A DNA stretch of 49,521 nucleotides from Longimicrobiaceae bacterium (GTDB lineage Bacteria; Gemmatimonadota; Gemmatimonadetes; Longimicrobiales; Longimicrobiaceae), in assembly GCA_035696245.1 (NCBI GenBank), contig DASRQW010000369.1, forward strand, positions 1-49,521. The letters are read 5' to 3'. Positions 25,716-36,400 of the stretch are shown in pieces. Under the pieces are notes generated by a model. That model saw nothing but the letters and a program-made list of their open reading frames with translations, did not search any database and was not told the origin of the DNA. Both the position numbers and the translations under genes were made by a program. Position 1 is the first letter of the stretch, and the number at the start of each line of letters is the position of its first letter.

Positions 25716-27346
25716 GCTTCGACCCGGCGGCGGAGCGCGCCCCGGCGGCCGAGGCCGAGGCGCGCGCCTTCGTGGACGAGCACGTGGCGCGCCTGGCGCC
25801 CGTGCTGCGCGAGGCCAACGCGGCGGCGTGGGACGCGGCCGTGGGCACGGACGGCGACGCGCACGCCCGCTCCGCCCGCGCCCGTGCGGAGGTCAAGCGC
25901 CTGTACTCGCACGCGGGAGATGCGGGGCGTGTCCGCGCATGGCTCGCTTCCTCCCACGTGGCGGACGCGCTGCTCCGGCGGCAGCTGGTGCTGCTCGACC
26001 ACGAGTACACGGCCAACCAGCTTCCGGAAGAGACCATCGAAGACCTGGTGCAACGCGCCTCCACGCTGGAGCGCGCCTTCCACACCTTCCGCAGCACGCT
26101 CGACGGCGAACGGGTGACGAACAACCAAGTCAACGACGTGCTGGCGGCGGAGATGGACGAGGGGCGCCGCCGCCGCGCGTGGGAGGCCAGCAAGCAGATC
26201 GGGCGCGAGGTGGCCGAGCCGCTGCGCGAGCTGGTGCGGCGGCGGAACGCGGCCGCACGGTCGCTGGGCTTCCGCGACCACTACGCCATGGAGCTGTCTC
26301 TCCAGGAGCTGGACGAGGACCGGCTGTTCGCGGTGATGGACGAGTACCGCGACCGCAGCGACGAGCCGTTCCGCGCCTTCCGCGCGGAGATGGACGCCGG
26401 GCTGGCGCGCCGCTTCGGGGTGGACACGGCGGACCTGCGGCCGTGGCACTGGGCCGACCCGTTCGCGCAGGAGGCGCCGTCCACCGGCGGGCTGGACCTG
26501 GACGTCCACTTCGCCGGCCGCGACCTGCTGCCCGTGGCGGCGGAGTTCTTCCGCGGCCTGGGGATGCCGGTGGACGGCGTGCTGGCGCGCAGCGACCTGT
26601 TCGAGCGCGAGGGCAAGGACCAGCACGCCTTCTGCATCGACGTGGACCGCGAGGGCGACGTGCGCATCCTGTGCAACCTGCGCAGCAGCGAGAAGTGGAT
26701 GGGCACCCTGCTCCACGAGCTGGGCCACGCCGCGTACGACCGCGGCATCCCGCGCTCACTGCCGTACCTGCTCCGCACCCCGGCGCACACGCTCAGCACC
26801 GAATCCATCGCCATGTACATGGGCCGCCTCACGCGCGACCCCGCGTGGCTACGCGAGGTGATGGGCGCGACCCTGAGCGAGGAGGACGCGGCGGACATTC
26901 GCGCGCAGCTCCGCGCCAGCATGCTCGTGGCGACGCGGTGGATGCTGGTGATGGTGTACTTCGAGCGCGAGCTGTACCGGAACCCCGACCGGCCGGACCT
27001 GAACGCGCTCTGGTGGGACCTGGTGGAGCGCATCCAGCTCGTCCGCCGGCCGGACGGGCGCGACGAGCCGGACTGGGCGGCGAAGATCCACCTGTCGCTC
27101 TCGCCCGTGTACTACCACAACTACCTGCTGGGCGAGCTGATGGCCTCGCAGATCTACGCCGCGTCGCGCCGCGGGGTGCCGGAGGGGCGCAGCGTGGCGG
27201 GGCAGGAGTCGGTGGGCCGGTTCCTCCGGGAGCGCATCTTCTCGCCCGGCGCGTCGCTGGACTGGAGCGGCCTGCTCGTCCACGCCACCGGCGAGGAGCT
27301 GGCCCCGCGCTACTTCGTGGACCAGTTCGTCCACGCCCGATCCTGA
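25712..27346 (+). CDS. M2 (ACE-like) / M3-type zinc metallopeptidase
   Basis: 544 aa, almost entirely helical. The gluzincin motif HELGH (H335, E336, H339) and E364 in STESIAMYMG supply the zinc ligands and base. The N-terminal half (RAFVDEHVARLAPVLREANAAAWDAAV ... RRRAWEASKQIGREVAEPLRELVRRRNAAARSLGF) follows the M2/angiotensin-converting-enzyme pattern more closely than M3. There is no signal peptide, so it is probably cytoplasmic, acting with the coupled M20 dipeptidase in peptide turnover. The reading frame at residues about 67-74 (HAGDAGRVRA) contains a CGGGAGATGCGG copy of the dispersed motif (about 25915). A terminator follows the gene. Confidence 0.87.
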   Translation: MSFDPAAERAPAAEAEARAFVDEHVARLAPVLREANAAAWDAAVGTDGDAHARSARARAEVKRLYSHAGDAGRVRAWLASSHVADALLRRQLVLLDHEYTANQLPEETIEDLVQRASTLERAFHTFRSTLDGERVTNNQVNDVLAAEMDEGRRRRAWEASKQIGREVAEPLRELVRRRNAAARSLGFRDHYAMELSLQELDEDRLFAVMDEYRDRSDEPFRAFRAEMDAGLARRFGVDTADLRPWHWADPFAQEAPSTGGLDLDVHFAGRDLLPVAAEFFRGLGMPVDGVLARSDLFEREGKDQHAFCIDVDREGDVRILCNLRSSEKWMGTLLHELGHAAYDRGIPRSLPYLLRTPAHTLSTESIAMYMGRLTRDPAWLREVMGATLSEEDAADIRAQLRASMLVATRWMLVMVYFERELYRNPDRPDLNALWWDLVERIQLVRRPDGRDEPDWAAKIHLSLSPVYYHNYLLGELMASQIYAASRRGVPEGRSVAGQESVGRFLRERIFSPGASLDWSGLLVHATGEELAPRYFVDQFVHARS

Positions 27347-27996
27347 GCAGAACCCGCTTCCTTCGGAGACGAGCGGATCGATGGCGGGAAACGTGCAACA
27401 CGGCGGGGCCGAGGATCATCATCCTCAGCCCCGCCGATTTTGCGTTCACGTTCAGCGGACCGGGCTGATCGTGGTCGATGGTGAGACGAGGTCCGAGGTG
27501 TGTCGGCTCTGAACGACTGCCGCGGATCTTGTGAGAGCCGGAGGGTTCGGAGCGCGCGGAGACGGTGCCGCCTCCGCCATACCCTCCACCGCAGGGCCCG
27601 AGAGGGAGCTACTTTGTTGCACGAGCCGGGTTTGGGTGTTATCTAACGTCAATGCGGCGCGTTCGGCAGACCGCAAAGGCAGCGAAAATCCTCCAGCTCG
27701 AATCCGAATCCTCCTTCCGAAGTCAGTTCCGCGAGAGCGGTCCGGGAGGGGTCCTTCCCGCCGCGACGGCGATTCGGGCGACTGGAGAGCACGAGCGGCG
27801 CCCGATTGCGATCTCCCGCGCGCCGGGTGTTCCGCACGGGCGGGGGGATGCTCCGGCGCCCGAGGCGTTCTCGGCCAGGCGGCGCGGGGCTGCGCGACCA
27901 AGGTTCGCGGCGTCACCATGAACCTGGCCGGCAGTATGCAGGCGTGATCTGTTTCGCGTGTTCCTACGCAGGCGCACGGACCGAGGGAGAGGTGAG
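27347..27996. other. Non-coding gap
   Basis: It holds the terminator of the peptidase operon and otherwise no convincing gene. A TTGCAC, 17 nt, TATCTA arrangement (27617-27645) could be a weak rightward promoter for the PAS kinase. A minus-strand frame at 27452-27919 is open but compositionally unlike a protein. Confidence 0.5.
27401..27436 (+). terminator. Terminator of the M20-M2 operon
   Basis: CGGCGGGGCCGAGGAT and ATCCTCAGCCCCGCCG, 16-bp stem with one mismatch and a 4-nt loop, followed by ATTTT. Confidence 0.85.
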
Positions 27997-29571
27997 ATGA
28001 GCTTGTGGGACGACAACGCCCCGCCCCCGCCCGGCGGCGCGGAGCAGGCCGGGGGCGAACCTGGCGGGAGCCTGGCCACCGACGGCTCCGGGCTCTACCG
28101 TCTGCTGGTGGAGAGCGTGCAGGACTACGCCATCTTCGCGCTCGACACCGACGGCCGCATCCTGAGCTGGAACGCCGGCGCCGAGCGCCTCAAGGGCTAT
28201 CGCCCCGCCGAGATCATCGGGCAGCACTTCTCCGTCTTCTACCCGCCCGAGGACCTGGCCGCCGGCAAGCCCGAGCGCGAGCTGCGCGACGCCGCACGCG
28301 ACGGCCGCGTCGAGGACGAGGGCTGGCGGGTACGCAAGGACGGCTCGTGGTTCTGGAGCAACGTGGTCATCACCGCGCTGCGCGACGAGGCCGGCGCGCT
28401 GGTGGGCTACGCCAAGGTCACGCGCGACCTCACCGAGCGCCGCCGCGCCACCGAGATGCTGCGCCAGAGCGAGGAGCGCTTCCGGCTTTTGGTGCAGAAC
28501 GTGAAGGACTACGCCATCTTCATGCTCGACCCGCAGGGCTACGTGGCGAGCTGGAACGAGGGCGCACAGCGCATCAAGGGCTACACCAGGGACGAGATCG
28601 TGGGGCGGCACTTCTCCACCTTCTACCCCGCCGTGGACCTGGCGGCCGGCAAGCCCGCCTGGGAGCTGGAGATCGCCAAGGCCGAGGGGAAGTACGAGGA
28701 GGAGGGATGGCGCATCCGCAAGGACGGTTCGCGCTTCTGGGCAAGCGTGCTCATCACCGCCGTGTACGGCGACCGTGGCGACCTGCTGGGCTTCGCCAAG
28801 GTGACGCGCGACCTCACCGAGCGCCGCGCGACCGAACTGCGCATGGTGGCGGACGCCCGCCGCCTCGCCGAGGCCGAGGCTTCCAGCCGCACCAAGAGCG
28901 AGTTCCTTACCTCGCTGTCGCACGAGCTGCGCACGCCCATCAACGCCACGCTGGGCTACGCCGAGCTGATCGAGATGGGCGTGGGCGGGCCCGTGACCGT
29001 GCAGCAGGGCGAGTACCTGGCGCGGATCCGGGCCACGCAGCAGCACCTGCTGGGCATCATCAACGACCTGCTCAACTACAGCCGCATCGAGGCGGGGCAG
29101 GTGGAGTACGAGCTGGGGCCGGTAGCGGTGCATCAGGTCGTGGAGACGGTGGCGCCCATGCTGGAGCCGCAGGCGAAGGCCAAGGGGGTCACCATCGGCC
29201 ACGGCCCGTGCCCGGACGGGCTGGTGGGCCGTGCGGACCGGGCCAAAACCGAGCAGATCGTGCTGAACCTGATGGGCAACGCGGTGAAGTTCACGCCCGC
29301 GGGCGGCCACGTTCGCGTGAGCTGCGGCGCGCGGGGAGACCTGGTCTACATCGAGGTGGCGGACACGGGCGGCGGCATTCCGGCAGACCAGCACACCGCC
29401 ATCTTCGAGCCCTTCGTTCAGCTCGGCCGCTCGCTCACGAGCGGGCACGAGGGCACCGGCCTGGGCCTGGCCATCAGCCGCGACCTAGCGCGCGCCATGG
29501 ACGGCGACCTCATCGTGGAAAGCACCCCCGGGAAAGGCGCGACGTTCACGCTGACGCTTCGGGGGATGTAG
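27997..29571 (+). CDS. PAS-PAS histidine kinase (soluble)
   Basis: 524 aa with no membrane segment. Two tandem, very similar PAS domains (about 34-149 and 159-280), both with DYAIF-x-LD ... SWN-G-A-R-KGY, suggest an internal duplication. HisKA follows, with H309 in SHELRTPIN, then HATPase (N-box NLMGNAVKFTPAGG, G1 DTGGGIP, G2 GTGLGLAISRDLA). It senses a cytoplasmic signal and phosphorylates an unknown response regulator; none lies beside it in the same direction. The start at ATG 27997 has GGAGAGG upstream. Confidence 0.92.
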   Translation: MSLWDDNAPPPPGGAEQAGGEPGGSLATDGSGLYRLLVESVQDYAIFALDTDGRILSWNAGAERLKGYRPAEIIGQHFSVFYPPEDLAAGKPERELRDAARDGRVEDEGWRVRKDGSWFWSNVVITALRDEAGALVGYAKVTRDLTERRRATEMLRQSEERFRLLVQNVKDYAIFMLDPQGYVASWNEGAQRIKGYTRDEIVGRHFSTFYPAVDLAAGKPAWELEIAKAEGKYEEEGWRIRKDGSRFWASVLITAVYGDRGDLLGFAKVTRDLTERRATELRMVADARRLAEAEASSRTKSEFLTSLSHELRTPINATLGYAELIEMGVGGPVTVQQGEYLARIRATQQHLLGIINDLLNYSRIEAGQVEYELGPVAVHQVVETVAPMLEPQAKAKGVTIGHGPCPDGLVGRADRAKTEQIVLNLMGNAVKFTPAGGHVRVSCGARGDLVYIEVADTGGGIPADQHTAIFEPFVQLGRSLTSGHEGTGLGLAISRDLARAMDGDLIVESTPGKGATFTLTLRGM

Positions 29572-29600
29572 AGCAGCCCTGCCCGGCCGAGAAGCAAAGT

Positions 29601-29631
29601 GACCCTCCTCCAGAGCAGCCGGGAGAGGGTC
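29601..29631. terminator. Possible hairpin terminator between convergent kinases
   Basis: GACCCTCCTCC and GGGAGAGGGTC pair with a small bulge. There is no clear T-tract. Confidence 0.35.
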
Positions 29632-29684
29632 GATTCGTGTGTGGTAGCCGCCCGCCTGGGGATCCGGCGCGGCCGTCATTGCAC

Positions 29685-29718
29685 CTGAAGGCGCGGGCTA
29701 CGACGGTGCGAAGACCGC
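29685..29718 (+). repeat. Dispersed GGGCTACGACGG repeat, copy 2
   Basis: GGCGCGGGCTACGACGGTGC then GAAGACCGC. It matches copy 1 at 1367-1402 over about 28 nt with few differences. Confidence 0.6.
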
Positions 29719-29820
29719 GTTCGCGGGCTGCTCCGGGAGCGCGCCTCGCATCGGGAGACGTAGCGCGTGGAGGATCGATCGATTCGCTTGGGATCGTTGG
29801 ATGCGAGCCGTGGCTGGCGG

Positions 29821-31863
29821 CTAGGCCGTCTCGGCGTCCTCGGGCACCTCTTCGGGGACGGGGAGGGTGAAGCGGATGGTGGTGCCGTGGCCGACCTCGC
29901 TGGTGGCCTCCACGGTGCCGCCGTGGCGCTCGATGAGGTGGCGGACGATGGAGAGCCCCAGCCCGGTCCCGCCCTCGGCCCGCGACCGCGCCGTGTCCGC
30001 GCGGTAGAAGCGCTCGAAGATGCGCGGCAGGTGCGCCGCCGGGATCCCGGAGCCCGTGTCGCTCACCTCGATGGCGACCCACGACTGCTCCGCATCTCCC
30101 GAAGCCACCGACCGCTCCGCATCTTCCGCGATGCCGTTCCGCCCCGCATCCCCCGAAAATCCGGCATCCGCCGGGCGCGCCGCGTCTGCCGAACGCGCCG
30201 TCTCGCCCAGTCGGCCCGCATCGTCAGACCCTGCCGCATCCCCCGTCCGTCCTGCATCTCCCAACCGTTTCGCCGGCGTCGGAAGGGCGACGGTGGATGC
30301 GGCCTTCCCTGCACTGCCGTTGCCACCGTTCGCGACAGACGGACCCGCTCCGTTGGCCGGGAAGGCACCGGGGCCTTGGGCCGGGACGGCGCGGACGCGG
30401 ATGGTGCCGCCGGGGGGAAGGTAGCGCAGGCTGTTGCTGAAGAGATTGGACAGCACCTGCCGCAGCGCGGACGGATCGGCGGAGACGTACTCGGCCTCCG
30501 GGGCGCCTTCGATGGCGAAGCGCGCGTCCTTGCGGGCCGCGTCGGCCGCGAAGGGGGCCCAGGCCTCGGCGGCGACCTCGGGGACGGAGAGGATCTCCGG
30601 GTGCACGCGCCAGCCGCCGGACTCCAGGCGCGACAGGTCCAGCAGGTCGTCCACGATGCGCTGCAGCCGGTCGGCGTTGTCCTTGACGGTGCCCGCGAAC
30701 TGGCGGCGAAGGTCGGGCGGCAGCGAGTCGTCCAGCAGCGTCTCGCTGTAGCCGCGGATCACGGTGAGCGGCGTCTTCAGCTCGTGCGAGGCGTTGGCCA
30801 CGAAGTCGCGCCGCACCCCCTCCAGCCGCCGCAGCTCCGACACGTCCAGGAACACCATCACCGCGCCCCCGCCGGGCAGCGGCTGCGCGGTGGCCAGCAG
30901 CTGCCGGTCCGCGTCGGCCATCTCGGTGGGCGCGCCGGCGCGGCCTTCCATGGCGTGGCCCAGCAGCTCGCGGAAAGCGGGCTGCCGCGTGACCGTCTCG
31001 GGGTCGATGCCGCGCGGGTTCCCGGCGATCGAGAAGATGCGGCGCGCCGCGGGATTGGCGCGGCGCACCCGCCCGTCGCGGCCCACAGCGATCACGCCCT
31101 CGGACATGGCGTCGATCAGCGCCTGCACGTCGGCCCGCTCGCCCTCCAGCTGGCCCAGCCGGCGCTGTAGCTCGGCCGCCAGCGTGTCGAGCGCGTCGGC
31201 CAGCTCGCCCAGCTCGTCGTGGTCGTGCAGCGGCGAGCGGCGGTCCAGGTCGCCCGCCGCCATGGCCCGCGCCACGCCCGCAAGCTGCCGCAGCGGCCGC
31301 GTGACCGCGATGCTGAAGCCGAACGAGAGCAGCCCGGTGAGCACCAGCGCCACCAGCCCCACGCCGAAGATGCCGTTCTGCACCCTGCGAACCGCGGCGT
31401 GCATCTCGTCGAGCGTCACCGCCACGCGGATCGCCTCGCCGTGCGGGCCGGGCGCGGCCACGTACATCTGCTCGCTGCCCAGGGAGTGGCTGCGCCGCAC
31501 GTCCTGCCCGATGCGGCCGGCCAGCGCGGCGGCCACCTCGGGCCGGTGCGCGTGGTTCTCCAGCGCGCGCAGGTCCGCGCCGTCCACCCGCGAGTCGCCC
31601 AGCACGCGCCCTGTGCGGTCGATGATGGTGACGCGGCGGCCGCTCAGGTTGCCCAGCCAGTCGGCGAGCGAGTCCGGCGGGAGGCCGGCGTTCTGCGCGA
31701 CCATGGCGCGCGCAAGCACCACCTCGCGGCGCATGTCGGCCGCCACCATCTCCATCAGGTGGCTGCGCAGCGTGCTGCCCACGCCGAAGGTGAGCGCGCC
31801 CACCACGGCGGCGGTGATGGCGAGGTAGCTGAGGAAGAGCTTCTGGTCTGCCCTGAGACGCAC
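29821..31863 (-). CDS. PhoR-like sensor histidine kinase with a repeat-derived insert in its ATPase domain
   Basis: 680 aa. TM1 (8-29), a ~130-aa extracytoplasmic loop, TM2 (about 163-187), HAMP (188-240), PAS (about 250-345) and HisKA with H360 in NASHELKTPL. The HATPase N-box is NLFSNSLRYLPPGG (about 470). G1 is DTGSGIP with D602, followed by F-box FERFYR and G2 [15 protein letters not shown]. An insert of about 105 aa (about 491-596) splits the ATPase domain between the N-box strand and the G1 strand. It is low-complexity with 8-aa-like units (GDAGRTGDA, DDAGRLGETA, GDAGRNGIA). GTG 31863 has AAGGAG 8 nt upstream. The response-regulator gene lies 118 nt upstream on the same strand, so the pair is an operon like phoB-phoR. 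Confidence 0.9.
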   Translation of the reverse strand: MRLRADQKLFLSYLAITAAVVGALTFGVGSTLRSHLMEMVAADMRREVVLARAMVAQNAGLPPDSLADWLGNLSGRRVTIIDRTGRVLGDSRVDGADLRALENHAHRPEVAAALAGRIGQDVRRSHSLGSEQMYVAAPGPHGEAIRVAVTLDEMHAAVRRVQNGIFGVGLVALVLTGLLSFGFSIAVTRPLRQLAGVARAMAAGDLDRRSPLHDHDELGELADALDTLAAELQRRLGQLEGERADVQALIDAMSEGVIAVGRDGRVRRANPAARRIFSIAGNPRGIDPETVTRQPAFRELLGHAMEGRAGAPTEMADADRQLLATAQPLPGGGAVMVFLDVSELRRLEGVRRDFVANASHELKTPLTVIRGYSETLLDDSLPPDLRRQFAGTVKDNADRLQRIVDDLLDLSRLESGGWRVHPEILSVPEVAAEAWAPFAADAARKDARFAIEGAPEAEYVSADPSALRQVLSNLFSNSLRYLPPGGTIRVRAVPAQGPGAFPANGAGPSVANGGNGSAGKAASTVALPTPAKRLGDAGRTGDAAGSDDAGRLGETARSADAARPADAGFSGDAGRNGIAEDAERSVASGDAEQSWVAIEVSDTGSGIPAAHLPRIFERFYRADTARSRAEGGTGLGLSIVRHLIERHGGTVEATSEVGHGTTIRFTLPVPEEVPEDAETA

Positions 31864-31981
31864 CGCACCTGCTCCTTGCGAGGGCGCGCGGGTGAGGCGC
31901 GAGGGGAACTTCGGGAGGGGGACGACGTGAGATGCGCGGCCGGCGGAGATCGTCCACCGCCCACGCATCCGCGGTGGTGCG

Positions 31982-32692
31982 TCAGGCGCGGGCCAGGCCG
32001 CCGTCCGCGCGGAAGCGGTAGCCGAAGCCGCGCACCGTCTCGATCCAGTCGGCCTCGCCCTCCAGCTTGTTGCGCAGCCGCTGGACGTGCATGTCCACCG
32101 TGCGCGTGGCGATGTTGGCCGTGACCTCCCACACCGCCTCCAGCAGCTGGCGGCGGCTCTGCACGCGGCCGCGGCGCTCCATGAGGGTGAGGAGCAGCTT
32201 GTACTCGGTGGGCGTCAGGTCCAGCTCGCGGCCGTCCACCTCGGCGCGGGTGGCGCCGGTGTCCACCGTGAAGGGGCCCACGCGCACCACCTTGCCGCCC
32301 TTGTTGGCGGGCGGCGCCTGCTGCACGCGCCGCAGCACCGCGCCCACGCGCAGGATCAGCTCCTGCGGCGAGAACGGCTTGGCCACGTAGTCGTCGGCCC
32401 CCAGCCGCAGCCCGGCGATGCGGTCCTGCTCCTCGCGGCGGGCGGTGAGCAGGATCACGGGGATCTCCTGCGTCTCCGGCCGGCGGCGAAGCTCCTCCAG
32501 CACCTGCAGGCCGCTCATGCCCGGCAGCATCAGGTCGAGGACGATGAGGTCCGGGCGCTCCAGCTCGGCGGCGCGGATGGCCTCCGGGCCGCTGGCGGCG
32601 GTGCGCACGCGGTAGCTCTCGCGGGCCAGGTGATAGGCCACGAGCGCGGAGATGTCGGGCTCGTCGTCCACTACCAGGATGTGGGCGGTCAT
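31982..32692 (-). CDS. PhoB/OmpR-type response regulator
   Basis: 236 aa. Receiver domain (1-120: acidic pocket VVDDEPD, phospho-acceptor D53 in VLDLMLPGMSG, T in LLTARREE, K in YVAKPFSP). A DNA-binding winged helix follows (about 135-230: LDLTPTEYKLLLTLMERRGRVQSRRQLLEAVW ... RTVDMHVQRLRNKLEG-x-x-x-IETVRGFGYRF). It is phosphorylated by the downstream PhoR-like kinase and controls transcription. By sequence pattern it is closest to PhoB. ATG 32692 is chosen because the receiver begins there; the ribosome site is weak. A Pho-box-like direct repeat lies about 150 nt upstream. Confidence 0.92.
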   Translation of the reverse strand: MTAHILVVDDEPDISALVAYHLARESYRVRTAASGPEAIRAAELERPDLIVLDLMLPGMSGLQVLEELRRRPETQEIPVILLTARREEQDRIAGLRLGADDYVAKPFSPQELILRVGAVLRRVQQAPPANKGGKVVRVGPFTVDTGATRAEVDGRELDLTPTEYKLLLTLMERRGRVQSRRQLLEAVWEVTANIATRTVDMHVQRLRNKLEGEADWIETVRGFGYRFRADGGLARA

Positions 32693-33494
32693 CGCTTTGC
32701 GCGCTTCGGCGGGCTGGGCGGGGCCGGCCCCGATGAGGCCGGGGAACGGCTGTGCGGCAATGTGCGGCTGCGTCAAAGTCCCTCGCAAGGTTCACCTCCG
32801 GCGGCGTGAGCGCGGCTCCAGACCCGCGGATTGTATCGGCCCCGTGTCACGTATCGGTCACGAACCTGGAATCGCGCCGTTACGATTGCCGTCCGCACCG
32901 CATCCGAAGCGGATTCCGTTACATCGACCGACACCCATCTGCCTATTCGTGCACGACGAGGCGCATCTCAGGTTGTCGACGATCCTCGTCAAGCGTGGTC
33001 GATAAACAGCTTACACGAGCTCCGCACTCGAATGTAACGGAAAAGAAGGAGGATGGTGTGCAGCCGATCGGACGATGCTCGTCCTTCATCTCCAGAATGC
33101 ACGTCAGGAGATGTGCTTCTGGCGATGAGTTCGTGCGGACGCGACCGGATTTCCTCTTCCTGACGACGGGCGATGTCGTGCTGCCGGCCTATCGCACGCC
33201 ATCATGCGCTGACCCGGATGCGCGCCAGTGGGAGGCGTCTCCGCGCGACGGACGGCTTGCCGCGCTGATGAGGACGTGGTGCGGGGGTGATGGAGAATGG
33301 TGCGGAAACTTGCACGGGACATGCATGGCGGGCCGATGTGCGAGGCGCCGCGGCTCCCCCATTTTTCCGCCGCGCTGCTGGGCTTCCCGGCGCTGCGCGG
33401 ACCCAACGTTCGTCGCCTGCGGGGTGTCTTCCCGGGCAGACCCGGCTTCCCCGGCGGGGGAAGCGACAACGCCATACGAGAGACCCGAATACCC
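32693..33494. other. Long non-coding divergent gap
   Basis: About 800 nt between the response regulator (-) and the TonB receptor (+). It is lower in GC around 32820-33100. It holds a Pho-box-like direct repeat (32844-32861). Open frames here have no protein-like composition. Confidence 0.5.
32844..32861 (+). promoter_or_regulatory. Pho-box-like direct repeat
   Basis: GTGTCAC, GTAT, CGGTCAC: two 7-mers separated by 4 nt, each one base from CTGTCAC. This is the 11-nt period of PhoB boxes. It lies upstream of the PhoB-like gene but reads in the direction of the TonB receptor gene. Confidence 0.35.
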
Positions 33495-36400
33495 ATGGCC
33501 GTGCCGATGCGTTACCTGCGGTTCCTCGCCCTGCTGCTCCTGCTCGCCCCCGGCGCGCTGGCCGCGCAGGTTGGCGTGACCACCGACATCATCAGCGGGC
33601 GCGTGCTGGGGCCCGACGGCAAGCCCGTTCCCGGCGCCCGCGTGCAGGCGCTATCCGCCGAGTCCGGCGTGACCCGCGGCGCCACCACCAGCGCCGAGGG
33701 CCGCTACACCATCACCTTCCCGGACGGCGGCGGGCGCTACCGCGTGACGGTGAACGCGCCCGGCGTGGGCGTGGCCGTGAGCACCGTCGCCCGCTCGGCC
33801 GACGAGGACGTGCTGCTCGCGAACTTCCGCCTCACCACGCAGACCTTCGCCCTCCAGGCCGTGGAGGCCCGCGCCCAGCGCGCACCGGCGCCGGGCCGCA
33901 ACGAGTCCGCCGGGGGCACCGAGCGCGGCGTCTCGGGCGAGCTGGCGAACCGGCTGCCGCTGGAGAACGTGGACGCGGCCACCATCGCCAGCCTGGTCCC
34001 CGGCGTGGTCACCACCCCGTCGGCCGACTCGTCGGAGAGCCGCAACAGCTTCTCGGTGGCCGGCCAGCGCGCGTCGCAGAACCAGATCACGCTGGACGGC
34101 ACGTCGTTCTCGTCGCGCCTCACGGGCGGGCAGGCGGGCGGCGGGTCGCCCATCGGCGTGCCCCAGGAAGGCATCCGCGGCACCAACGTGGTCACCAACA
34201 CCTTCGACGTGGCCCGCGGCGAGTTCTCCGGCGGCCTGGTGGCCATGACCACGCGCAGCGGCACCAACAACGTGCAGGGCTCGTTCAGCTACGCGCTGCG
34301 CGACCCGGCGCTCCAGACCACGGCCGGCAGCGCCTTCACCGGCGGCGGCTACACGCAGAACCGGCTGAGCGGGGGCGTGGGCGGGCCGCTCATCAAGGAC
34401 AAGCTCTTCTACTACACGTCGTTCACCCTCCAGCGCCGCAGCGACGACCTGTTCTCGCTCACGCCGGGGCAAGACGCGCCCATCGAGGCGCTGGGCGTGG
34501 CGCCGGACTCCGTCTCCCGCTTCCTGGGCATCCTGGGCTCGCGCTACGCGCTGCCGGCCACCGGCCAGACGGGCGACTTCACCCGCGTGGGCGACGCGCT
34601 GAGCACGCTGGGGCGGGTGGACTATACCATCAACGACCGGCAGACGCTCACAGTGCGCGGGCTGTACAACCGGTCCACGCAGGACAACGCCCGCATCGGC
34701 TTCCTGGACACGCGCCAGAACGGCGGCCAGGCGGGCTCCACCAGCTACGGCGGCATCGCCACGCTCACCTCGCGGTTCGGGGAGAGCTGGATCAACGAGC
34801 TGCGCGCCTCGTACAACTCCGACGTGCGCGAGCAGGACCCGTACGCCGTGCTGCCGGAGGGCCGCGTGCGCGTCGCGTCCGAGCTGGACGACGGCACGGT
34901 GGGCGTGAACACGCTGGTCTTCGGCGGCGACCGGTCCATGCCCACCAGCACGGCCGAGCGCACGGTGGAGGTGAGCGACGAGCTGTCGCGCCTGCTGCGC
35001 GACACGCACCGGGTGAAGCTGGGCGCCTTCTTCAACCACGCCGGCTTCACCCAGCAGACCACGGCCAACCGCCTCGGCTCCTTCTCCTTCAACTCGCTGG
35101 CGGACCTGGAGGCGGGGCGCGCGGTGTCGTTCACGCGGTCACTCTCCCCCGGCGACGTGAGCGGCGGCGGCATCAGCTCCTCCCTGTACCTGGGCGACAC
35201 GTGGCGGCCCACGACGCAGCTGCAGCTCACGTTCGGCCTGCGCGGCGAGATGTCGCGCTTCGACAACACTCCGGCGGCGAACCCGCTCATCCCGCAGCTC
35301 TTCCCCGGCTACGCGACCGACCGCGTGCCCAACGAGCTGCACGTGAGCCCGCGGGCGGGCTTCAGCTACCGCCTGAGCGAGCAGGGCGCGCCGCTCCGCC
35401 TCGTCCGCGGCGGCGTGGGCGAGTTCCGCGGGCGTGCGCCGTACTCGCTGTACGCGGGCGCGCTCCAGCAGACGGGCCTGGGCGGCGGCGAGCTGCAGCT
35501 CAACTGCATCGGGCCGCAGACGCCGGTGCCCGACTGGGCCGCGTACGCCGGCGACCCGGCCACCATCCCCACCCAGTGCGTGGGCGGCGGATCGGGCACG
35601 GTGGATCCGCTACGGCGGCCCAACGTGACGCTGTTCGAGAACGGCTTCGGGGCGCCGCGGACCTGGCGCGCGTCGTTCGGCTACCAGACGCAGCTGCTGC
35701 GCACCCTGGGCGCCACCATCGACGCCAACTACACGCTGGGCGTCAACCAGTTCGACGTGCGCGACCTGAACCTGAACACCACGCCCGCCTTCGCCCTCCA
35801 GGACGAGGGCAGCCGCCCGGTGTTCGTGCCCGCGTCCAGTATCGTGCCCACCACGGGCGAGGTGTCGCTCTTCGAGTCGCGCCTGCACCCGGAGCTGGCG
35901 CACGTGTTCGCGCTGGACTCGGACCTGCGCTCGCACACGGCGCAGGTCACGCTGGGGCTGAACGGCTCGCTGCCGCGCCGCATCTTCTTCCAGACGTCGT
36001 ATACCTTCTCGCGCAGTACCGACCAGTCGTCATTCTCGGGCGGCAGCGGCCTACAGGGCTTCGGTGCGGTGCCGGTGGCGGGTAACCCCAACGTGCGCGA
36101 GTGGGCCACCAGCGACCTGGAGCGGCGGCACTCGTTCAACACCATCCTGGGCTGGCCGGTCAACTCTGCGCTGGACCTCACGCTCATCGGCCGCGCCTCG
36201 TCCGGCGGCCCGTTCACGCCGCTGGTGGGCGGCGACATCAACGGTGACGGGCTGCGCAACGACCGCGCGTTCATCTTCGACCCGGCCAGCGCGCCCGACC
36301 CTGTGCTCGCGCAGGGGATGCAGAACCTGCTGGCCGGCACGTCCGGCCGCGTGCGCGAGTGCCTGGAGAGCCAGCTCGGCCGCGTGGCGAGCCGCAACAG

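Noticed and set aside
27452-27919. Open frame of 155 codons on the minus strand
   Set aside because: Low-complexity Arg/Pro/Ser composition, no ribosome site and no recognisable domain.
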